This document shows positions 1 to 5,078 of a stretch of DNA of 5,078 nucleotides, one piece after another. The first letter of the stretch is position 1. Every line of letters starts with the position of its first letter. The translations under genes and the position numbers were made by a program. The DNA lies in contig CALFVP010000114.1 of the NCBI GenBank assembly GCA_937928175.1, forward strand, positions 1-5,078. Reading direction: 5' to 3'. The notes under the pieces were generated by a model, which saw only the letters and a program-made list of their open reading frames with translations, had not been told where the DNA came from and did not search any database. The DNA is from an uncultured bacterium (GTDB lineage Bacteria; Spirochaetota; Brevinematia; DTOW01).

Positions 1-169
1 GAACAAATTTTCACCTACACCAGCAATTGAGAGCATAGAAAGAGTAATTAACAATCCAGTAGAAGCATTCAAAAATTACTGTAAAGAACTAAACAAAGAT
101 ATAAGCGAGGAAGAAATAATTGTACTTAAAGAAATTTACGATAAAGTAATGTCGAAATTTAACGAATAA
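1..169 (+). CDS. C-terminal end of an unrecognised protein (5' partial)
   Basis: An open frame runs in from the left edge. The first complete codon is at base 2, and 55 codons follow before a TAA at 167-169. The visible peptide is charged and probably helical. It starts NKFSPTPAIESIERVINNP and ends EIYDKVMSKFNE, with many Lys and Glu residues and no membrane segment or cysteine motif. This looks like the closing helices of a soluble cytoplasmic protein. I do not recognise the family, and 55 residues are too few to assign a function. It is the only plus-strand gene in the window. It converges on the HEAT-repeat gene, and the two coding regions overlap by 11 bases (159-169). There is no hairpin terminator between them. 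Evidence that it is real: the frame is open to the edge, the composition is protein-like, and it stops exactly where the opposing gene ends. Confidence 0.6.
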   Translation, partial: NKFSPTPAIESIERVINNPVEAFKNYCKELNKDISEEEIIVLKEIYDKVMSKFNE

Positions 170-872
170 CTTCTTCTGGTTCTTCAACCCATTGAATTTT
201 CTCTAGAGATTCTTGAGCCATTTCTTTCACCTTTGGCATAAAATTACCTCTTATAACTTTAATCAAAGCACCAAAAGCTCTTTTATCTCCTATTTCACCC
301 AAAGCTCTTACTATATCCCCCGCTAAACCTTGATCAGGAGTAGTCTCCAACACATCTATTAATGCTGGAACTGCTTCCTTAGCTTTCATTTTCCCAAGTC
401 CAAGTGCAACACTTCTTCTAACTATAGGATCCTGATCGTACCTAATAGCTTTAATTAAATTTGGAATTGTAGATGGATCTTTCACTTTAGCAAGTGCATC
501 TGCCGCTGACGATCTTACCTCCCAAAAAGGATTAACTTGTCTAGCACCTATCCTGACAATTCTATCATTTCCCTCTTCTAATCCAGCAATAAGAGTATTA
601 ATAACCTTTTTGTAAGTTTTCTCAGAAATAGAACTTTTAGCACCCTTTTCAAACATATCCCCTATTCTTCTTATAGCAAGAATTTTTACAGTTTCATCGT
701 CACTGTTCATAGCAGCATTACATAATTCCTCGATAGAACTTTCATTGATCGGAAGACTTTCAAAGTACTTTTGTAAATCCTTTTTCTCAGGATAGTTATG
801 AACACCGAATGAAAATACACTAAAAAATATAACTAAAAACAAAACAATTAAAGCTAACTTACAATCCTTCAT
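159..872 (-). CDS. Exported HEAT-repeat (PBS-lyase-like) protein
   Basis: A 237-residue protein. Residues 1-23 look like a Sec signal peptide: Lys at 2 and 5, a hydrophobic stretch at about 6-22, and a plausible signal peptidase I site after SFG (21-23). There is no lipobox. The rest is alpha-solenoid. At least three tandem repeats of about 32 residues are clear, at roughly 118-149, 150-181 and 182-213, each with the pattern VRxxAxxALGKxxDxxAxPxLIxxL. A partial fourth lies at 214-227, and a degenerate one around 59-75. HEAT/PBS-lyase-type repeats are protein-binding scaffolds, so an envelope or periplasmic adaptor is the likely role; the partner is unknown. The absence of a catalytic motif argues against an enzyme. 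The ATG at 870-872 is supported by a strong Shine-Dalgarno sequence six bases upstream. The gene has its own promoter and its 3' end overlaps the convergent plus-strand gene. Confidence 0.85.
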   Translation of the reverse strand: MKDCKLALIVLFLVIFFSVFSFGVHNYPEKKDLQKYFESLPINESSIEELCNAAMNSDDETVKILAIRRIGDMFEKGAKSSISEKTYKKVINTLIAGLEEGNDRIVRIGARQVNPFWEVRSSAADALAKVKDPSTIPNLIKAIRYDQDPIVRRSVALGLGKMKAKEAVPALIDVLETTPDQGLAGDIVRALGEIGDKRAFGALIKVIRGNFMPKVKEMAQESLEKIQWVEEPEEVIR

Positions 873-878
873 ATATAT

Positions 879-885
879 CCTCTCC
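879..885 (-). promoter_or_regulatory. Shine-Dalgarno of the HEAT-repeat gene
   Basis: On the minus strand the sequence reads GGAGAGG, six bases before the ATG at 872. It is the strongest ribosome binding site in the window and fixes the start of the HEAT-repeat protein. Confidence 0.75.
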
Positions 886-895
886 AGTTAATATG

Positions 896-924
896 ATTAT
901 TTATGAAAACATTTTTAATGTCAA
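896..924 (-). promoter_or_regulatory. Sigma70-type promoter for the HEAT-repeat gene
   Basis: On the minus strand a perfect -35 box TTGACA (919-924) is followed by a 17-base spacer and AATAAT (896-901), a 5/6 match to the -10 consensus. Transcription would start near 889, leaving a leader of about 17 bases that still contains the Shine-Dalgarno sequence. The element sits in the only real intergenic gap, after the mutS2 stop, so the HEAT-repeat gene can be expressed independently of the upstream operon. The sequence is AT-rich, so chance -10 matches are common. The exact -35 box, optimal spacing and position make this one credible. Confidence 0.65.
909..921. repeat. 13-bp palindrome overlapping the -35 box (possible operator)
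   Basis: The plus strand reads ACATT TTT AATGT: two perfect 5-base arms around a 3-base centre. It overlaps the inner half of the -35 box and reaches into the spacer of the HEAT gene promoter. A dimeric regulator bound here would block RNA polymerase. The arms are short and AT-rich, so chance is a real alternative. Confidence 0.3.
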
Positions 925-960
925 GAATATATAAAAAATCGTAAAATATAAAACCAAACT

Positions 961-3024
961 TTAAACCTCAAACAAATCTTCTAAAACAGTCAACAATTTT
1001 ACTTTACCCGATAATATCTCAACTTTACCATCAACGTATATTTTTGTTATAACTCCTTGCTGTTTAAATTTGTTAGAAAAAACTCTATCACCAATCTTAG
1101 GGTTTTTAACCCTGGCAAACTCCGGCAAATTAGTAGTAACATCAATTTTGGAATTAATTTTCGTAATCTCTTTATTTATTTCTTCAAGCTCTTTCTGGGT
1201 TAAATTTTCACTAATTAATTTTTTCCTTATATCACCTATTAATTTCTTAATATCGTACAAATCAGAAACAATAAAATCAATTTCTTTTTTTCTTATCTTT
1301 TCAATCTTGTAATCTAACTCTTTTACTTTATTTTTATAATCTAACTTAAGTTTCTCAACTTCTTCTATCTTTTCTTTAAGTTCTTCCTTAAGTTTTTGAA
1401 TTTCTCTTTTTTCATTTTGTACTTCTATAACGAATTTTTCATAAACATCAACTCCTTCAGACATAACCTTTAGCGAATCTTGTACTATTTCATCGTCAAG
1501 TCCAAGTTTATGAGCAATCAATATAGCATTACTACTTCCTGGCATTCCCAAAACCAACCTATAAAGTGGTTTTAAAGTCTCATTATCAAATTCCATATAA
1601 GCATTTTTAAAGTAACTTGAAGACAAGGGTAGCTTTTTAACTAAAGAATAATGAGTAGCCACAGCTATCTTTACTTTTTTCTTAGCTAAATACCTTAAGA
1701 CTGCTACAGCCAAAGCTTCTCCTTCCCTAGGATCTGTTCCTGTACCAAGCTCATCCAGAATTACAAGAGAATTAGCATCAGATAACCTTACAATATCGTT
1801 TATTTTAGCAATATGAGCCGAAAAAGTAGATAGATCTTTCTCTATGCTTTGAGTGTCACCAATATCAGCAAGTATTTTATTAAAATATCCAACTACTGAA
1901 TCTGCACTTGCAGGAATAAGTAAACCAGATAAAGCCATAACAGTAAGAAGCCCCAACGTTTTTATAGAAACCGTCTTACCAGAAGTATTGGGTCCCGAAA
2001 TTACAATTCCACCGTAATCATTTTCACCATCACCTAACTCAATAGTTATAGGGACTGGATTCTTCAAAAAAGGATGTCTAGCTTCAATAAGCTTAACAAT
2101 TGGTTTTGAAGTCAAGATAGGTCTTTCAGATTTAGTTAAAACAGCATACCTAGCCAAAGCTTGCAACTCATCAAAATTGCCTATTACCTCAACAATAACA
2201 TCTATTAAATACGAAAGCTTAGAAAGCTTAAGAGTAATATTTCTCAAAATTCTATCTATCTCCTCTTTTTCTTCTTCTATAAGCTCTAAATACCTTATAG
2301 TATAACTCTGAATAAATTTAGGCTCAACAAAAGCAGTATGACCCGTAGAAGATATATCTTGAATAAAACCCTCAACAGCATTAATGTACTCCATCTTAAC
2401 AGGTATTACAAACCTGTTATTTCTTATGGTAACAAACTTTTCCTGTAAAAACTCTTCATTCTTCGGATCATTTATAAATTCCGTAAGAATCTTAAAAACG
2501 GTATTCTCTATTTTTTCTTTTTCGTATACAATTTTGTCAAGTTTATCTGTAGCAGTTCTTATTATTCCTCCATCTCTATCTATTGACTTTTTGACACTTT
2601 CTTCTATTTCAGAAAAAGTATCGTAAAAATAAACAGTATCAATCTTTAACAAATCTTTAATAATTGAAAATTCTTCGCTTAGATTATCAACGAATACAAC
2701 CAAATCCCTAAAAAACCTTAAAAACTCGTAAATCTCGTACACTTGCTTAGGAGAAAGAATAGCCCCTTCTTTAGAAGATTTTTTCCAAATTTTGATTGTA
2801 TCGTACGGTATAACTGGGATTTTTATCAAATTACAGATAGTCTTAGCCTTAGAAACAAGAGAATGCTTATACGAAATCAGTTGCATAGCATCCGAACGTT
2901 TCATAGAATAAGTCAAAGGTCTTATAGAAAGAACTTTTTTTCTTCCTTCGTCAGTGAAACAGTACTCGCTTAAAGTAGTTAACAGTCTATCAAACTCTAA
3001 ATCTGCAAGGTGCTCCCACTCCAT
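961..3024 (-). CDS. mutS2: MutS2-family ATPase lacking the C-terminal Smr domain
   Basis: A 687-residue MutS paralogue. Family members act as dimeric ATPases on branched DNA (anti-recombination) or, as shown for Bacillus MutS2, on collided ribosomes. Visible features in order: the typical MutS2 N-terminus with LEFDRLL (9-15); the MutS2 core and clamp segment with NRFVIPVK (203-210) and a TGHTAFVEP motif (227-235); Walker A GPNTSGKT (344-351); DLSTFSAH (397-404); Walker B VILDELGTGTDP (421-432); and the ATH switch histidine (H458). A long charged coiled coil spans about 525-630, and a small KOW-like beta domain about 641-684. The protein stops there. Typical MutS2 proteins are about 750-800 residues and end in an Smr nuclease domain, which is absent. 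The start matches the family N-terminus. It lies 3 bases after the crp-like stop and has no Shine-Dalgarno sequence, so translational coupling is likely. It appears to be the last gene of the operon. Confidence 0.95.
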   Translation of the reverse strand: MEWEHLADLEFDRLLTTLSEYCFTDEGRKKVLSIRPLTYSMKRSDAMQLISYKHSLVSKAKTICNLIKIPVIPYDTIKIWKKSSKEGAILSPKQVYEIYEFLRFFRDLVVFVDNLSEEFSIIKDLLKIDTVYFYDTFSEIEESVKKSIDRDGGIIRTATDKLDKIVYEKEKIENTVFKILTEFINDPKNEEFLQEKFVTIRNNRFVIPVKMEYINAVEGFIQDISSTGHTAFVEPKFIQSYTIRYLELIEEEKEEIDRILRNITLKLSKLSYLIDVIVEVIGNFDELQALARYAVLTKSERPILTSKPIVKLIEARHPFLKNPVPITIELGDGENDYGGIVISGPNTSGKTVSIKTLGLLTVMALSGLLIPASADSVVGYFNKILADIGDTQSIEKDLSTFSAHIAKINDIVRLSDANSLVILDELGTGTDPREGEALAVAVLRYLAKKKVKIAVATHYSLVKKLPLSSSYFKNAYMEFDNETLKPLYRLVLGMPGSSNAILIAHKLGLDDEIVQDSLKVMSEGVDVYEKFVIEVQNEKREIQKLKEELKEKIEEVEKLKLDYKNKVKELDYKIEKIRKKEIDFIVSDLYDIKKLIGDIRKKLISENLTQKELEEINKEITKINSKIDVTTNLPEFARVKNPKIGDRVFSNKFKQQGVITKIYVDGKVEILSGKVKLLTVLEDLFEV

Positions 3025-3027
3025 AAT

Positions 3028-3648
3028 TTAAATTTTTTGTTTACTTTGAGATAGTCTTTTAAGGTCATTAATGTTGTTTATCCTTACTCCCCCTTTCTCA
3101 ATAACTATTTTACCCATCTTGAAATACCTATTTAATATATCTTCAGCATCTCTAACCGAAATACCAGACCAATGAGCAATATCTTCCGGAGAAATGTTAA
3201 GAAATACTGTTTTTTCATCATCCTTTAAATTACCTTCAGATAACATTATAAGTGTTTCAAGGACTCTAGTATCTGGATCTTTGATACTAAGTATTCTCAA
3301 TTTTCTTTTTGCATCGTATATTCTTCTAGAAAAATTTTTCAACAATTTCAAAGCCCACTGAGGATTATTTTTTGCGAGCATCTCAAAGTTATTTTTATCA
3401 ACTCTAATTAAAGTTACATCCGTTTCTGCTATAACAGTAGCAGTTCTTTTATCATTATCAATTAACGCCATTTCACCAAACATCTCACCTGGACCTATAA
3501 CATCTATGGTCTTTTCCTTATCATTTTGAATTTTAGTAATTCTCACCTTACCTTCTTTAATTATGTACATTTCTTCACCAGGTTCAAACTCACAAAATAT
3601 TATATCTCCTTCATTAAACTTAACCTCAAAATCATCGCTTTTGTCCAT
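3028..3648 (-). CDS. Crp/Fnr-family cyclic-nucleotide-binding regulator
   Basis: A 206-residue cytoplasmic regulator. Residues about 8-95 form the cNMP-binding beta barrel. It shows EPGEEMYIIKEGKVRI (22-37) and a canonical phosphate-binding cassette, FGEMAL (57-62) followed by RTATV (68-72). E59 and R68 match the residues that hold ribose and cyclic phosphate in known family members, so cAMP or cGMP binding is plausible. A dimerisation helix follows (about 97-120), then a winged helix (about 124-199). Its helix-turn-helix, SPEDIAHWSGISVRDAEDILNRYF, has an acidic second helix and lacks the Arg-Glu...Arg pattern of classical Crp/Fnr. DNA specificity is therefore unusual, or DNA binding may be weak. 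There is no cysteine cluster for Fe-S sensing as in Fnr. The ATG is supported by GAGGTG seven bases upstream. The gene lies 1 base after the GspC/PilP-like gene and 3 bases before mutS2. Targets are unknown. Confidence 0.9.
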   Translation of the reverse strand: MDKSDDFEVKFNEGDIIFCEFEPGEEMYIIKEGKVRITKIQNDKEKTIDVIGPGEMFGEMALIDNDKRTATVIAETDVTLIRVDKNNFEMLAKNNPQWALKLLKNFSRRIYDAKRKLRILSIKDPDTRVLETLIMLSEGNLKDDEKTVFLNISPEDIAHWSGISVRDAEDILNRYFKMGKIVIEKGGVRINNINDLKRLSQSKQKI

Positions 3649-3649
3649 A

Positions 3650-4138
3650 CTACTTCACCTCGTACAAAATAATTTTCTCTCCATCCTTAAATATTATAAC
3701 ATAATTTTCACCTATCTCAAGAATTTTTTCATTCATCACTGTTTCTCCTTCGCTTACATAAAACGTACCACCAAAACCTAAATCAGACCTACCTTCAAGC
3801 ACAGCAACACGCTTACCGTTAACCAAAAACGAACCTTTAAAATTGAACAAAGAATAAGGCTTTGGTTTCTCTACTTTTACTCCCTCAACTTTACCAACTT
3901 TGGAATTAACAATGCTATTTTTATCCCACTTAGCAAATGGATTCCTTAAAGAATTTATATCTACTGAACTTTGATTTGCTGGGTTTACCTCAAAAGAAAC
4001 AGCACTGTAGCTTTCTATCTCTTTATAGAAATTATTGCTAAAATAATCTAAAATAGAAGGAATTGAGACCCTTAACATATTAACCCAAATACCAATAACA
4101 ACAACTATTAAAATCCACTTTACAAAATTACCACCCAT
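3650..4138 (-). CDS. Single-pass membrane protein with GspC/PilP-like periplasmic domain
   Basis: A 162-residue protein with one N-terminal membrane helix (about 6-23, after Lys7) and no lipobox, so it is anchored in the inner membrane with the rest outside the cytoplasm. After a linker come an NPF motif (66-68), a Lys-rich low-complexity stretch (about 79-93), and a small beta domain at about 98-161. That domain has the pattern FKGSFLVNGKRVAVLEG, then FYVSEGETV, KILEIGENYVIIF and KIILYEV. The order 'NPF, hydrophobic G-x-V strand, A-V-L, G-E-x-V, I-x-E-I, V-I-I' resembles the HR domain of GspC (type II secretion) and the related PilP domain (type IV pili). I infer an adaptor of that kind; no other secretion or pilus gene is visible, so this is a motif-level call. 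It follows the PilZ-type gene by 5 bases and precedes the Crp-like gene by 1 base. Its Shine-Dalgarno is weak (AGGA, 4142-4145, only three bases from the ATG). Confidence 0.6.
   Translation of the reverse strand: MGGNFVKWILIVVVIGIWVNMLRVSIPSILDYFSNNFYKEIESYSAVSFEVNPANQSSVDINSLRNPFAKWDKNSIVNSKVGKVEGVKVEKPKPYSLFNFKGSFLVNGKRVAVLEGRSDLGFGGTFYVSEGETVMNEKILEIGENYVIIFKDGEKIILYEVK
3656..3661 (-). promoter_or_regulatory. Shine-Dalgarno of the Crp-like gene, inside the preceding gene
   Basis: On the minus strand GAGGTG lies seven bases before the ATG at 3648, within the last codons (Glu-Val-Lys) of the preceding gene. It sets the start of the Crp-like protein and indicates co-translation along one message. 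Confidence 0.65.
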
Positions 4139-4143
4139 AATTC

Positions 4144-5078
4144 CTATCTTTCAAAACTACTAAACCATTTCCTTATAAAAGAAAACTGAGATTTATCCAT
4201 ATTAAGGAATTTTATAGCAGCAATAAAACTATCATTCTCATAACTAATTCTTATGACCTCACCTATAAATTCGAAAAACCTTGCTCCTATCTTAAAGTAA
4301 ATTTTCACATTATCTCCTATATCAATAAAGTAAGCAATGTGCTTATCTATCTTAATTTTAAGTCCCCCAAAACTTATATCAACAACAGGAATAAGGTAAT
4401 CTCTATACTCGTTTAAAACAAAAAACCTATAATAACAAAAAATTTGCTCAATGATGTCTACAAAACCTAAAACCTTCATAATCTTAAGTGTATTCTCAAA
4501 GTTACTTAAATCTATTGGCTTATTACCACTAACCATAATATATCCAAGCAAACTATCAACAATGAAAACAGGTACATACACGTAGGACACAAAACCCCTA
4601 GATACATGATAATTCAAAAAAAACTTAACCTCACTATCAAGAAGATTTCTTCTATTTGGTTCTAAAAAAGTACCATAAGTAGAAAATCCATAAATCTCAA
4701 ATACATCTAGAAACGTCTTTGAATTAACATTTGGTAATATCAAAGATTTCTTACTATACCTACAAAACTTAAGCCACGGTAATTGGGATAACTTATCCAC
4801 AAAAATAGCATTACCAAAATCCTTAGAAATCAAATCTAATACCTTTTCCATTACCTCCTCAAAAGATACTTTACCTATCATTCCTTGAAAAACTGATCTC
4901 ATTGATAAAGGAAATCTATTTAAAAAACTCTCACTATCTATTTCTTTGACCACATTCAAGCTAGCAAAAAGTATTCCTTCAACATTATAACGCTCGTAAT
5001 CCCTACTATGCTTCTTTACCATTGTTGAAGGTAAAATAGCTTTAACTTCATTTCCACTAATACCAACAATCTCTGAAT
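4144..5078 (-). CDS. GAF-like plus PilZ-type protein (5' partial), possible c-di-GMP effector
   Basis: The frame stays open from the right edge, with 18 codons upstream of the first visible ATG (5020-5022). That ATG has no Shine-Dalgarno, so the true start is probably outside the window. Residues below are numbered from that ATG (292 residues). The C-terminus (about 205-290) looks like a PilZ domain: DISFGG (215-220) fits the D/NxSxxG motif, and GEVIRISYENDSFIAAIKF (254-272) matches its later strands. A normal RxxxR motif is not present just before it. Instead RDYERY (7-12) lies near the N-terminus. Between them, about 40-195 looks GAF-like: VSYVYVPVFIVDSLLGYIMV (145-164) followed by a long helix. 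PilZ domains usually bind cyclic di-GMP and regulate motility, pili, secretion or polysaccharide. The next gene 5 bases downstream, a GspC/PilP-like protein, fits such a role. No signal peptide is visible; cytoplasmic location is likely. Confidence 0.7.
   Translation of the reverse strand, partial: SEIVGISGNEVKAILPSTMVKKHSRDYERYNVEGILFASLNVVKEIDSESFLNRFPLSMRSVFQGMIGKVSFEEVMEKVLDLISKDFGNAIFVDKLSQLPWLKFCRYSKKSLILPNVNSKTFLDVFEIYGFSTYGTFLEPNRRNLLDSEVKFFLNYHVSRGFVSYVYVPVFIVDSLLGYIMVSGNKPIDLSNFENTLKIMKVLGFVDIIEQIFCYYRFFVLNEYRDYLIPVVDISFGGLKIKIDKHIAYFIDIGDNVKIYFKIGARFFEFIGEVIRISYENDSFIAAIKFLNMDKSQFSFIRKWFSSFER

Noticed and set aside
800..872. Lipoprotein signal for the HEAT-repeat protein because of a cysteine near the N-terminus
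   Set aside because: Cys4 lies before the hydrophobic core, not after it, so it cannot be a lipobox cysteine.
925..960. Possible terminator after mutS2, including a run of T on the minus strand
   Set aside because: There is no G/C-containing stem before the T run; the surrounding symmetry is only A/T and imperfect.
873..960. A lost Smr domain hidden by a frameshift downstream of mutS2
   Set aside because: The gap is only 88 bases, and readthrough past the stop and a shifted frame gave short peptides without Smr-like sequence.
1070..1312. Plus-strand open frame of 80 codons
   Set aside because: It lies wholly antisense to the mutS2 coiled-coil region; its Ile/Ser/Phe-rich composition is the complement of Lys/Glu-rich codons.
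2384..2626. Plus-strand open frame of 80 codons
   Set aside because: Antisense shadow inside mutS2, with no ribosome binding site or recognisable motif.
2743..2973. Plus-strand open frame of 76 codons
   Set aside because: Antisense shadow of the conserved MutS2 N-terminal part.
3563..3781. Plus-strand open frame of 72 codons across the crp-like/GspC-like junction
   Set aside because: Both strands cannot be explained better than by the two well-supported minus-strand genes; the product has no recognisable features.

Overview
The window is an AT-rich, gene-dense piece of a bacterial chromosome (roughly one third G+C by eye). It uses TAA and TAG stops and ordinary ATG starts. A signal-peptide protein, a bitopic protein resembling the inner-membrane GspC/PilP adaptors of type II secretion or type IV pili, and a PilZ-type protein together suggest a diderm (two-membrane) bacterium. 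A low-GC spirochaete-like or similar lineage would fit, but nothing here fixes the taxonomy.

Layout. Bases 1-169 hold the C-terminal end of an unrecognised plus-strand gene. It converges on, and overlaps by 11 bases, a minus-strand gene for an exported HEAT-repeat protein (159-872). That gene has its own well-formed sigma70-type promoter and a strong ribosome binding site in the only real intergenic gap (873-960). From 961 to the right edge, four minus-strand genes are packed with gaps of 5, 1 and 3 bases and read like one operon. In transcription order they are a GAF-like/PilZ protein (5' end beyond the window), a single-pass membrane protein with a GspC/PilP-like beta domain, a Crp/Fnr-family cyclic-nucleotide-binding regulator, and a MutS2 ATPase. 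The operon promoter must lie outside the window.

How the genes may work together. The first three operon genes suggest second-messenger control: a possible cyclic-di-GMP effector (PilZ), an envelope adaptor of the secretion/pilus type, and a cNMP-dependent regulator. MutS2, which acts on DNA recombination intermediates or stalled ribosomes, is attached at the end, probably translated by coupling because it has no Shine-Dalgarno sequence. This functional link is inference from gene order.

The points most worth a second look are: the MutS2 ends right after its KOW-like domain and lacks the Smr nuclease domain; the Crp-like protein keeps its cNMP-binding residues but has an acidic, non-canonical recognition helix; the PilZ frame stays open upstream of its first visible ATG and its RxxxR motif lies about 200 residues from its DxSxxG motif; and a palindrome overlaps the -35 box of the HEAT gene promoter. 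No RNA genes, mobile elements or CRISPR arrays were seen, and I do not see a clear new multi-gene system.
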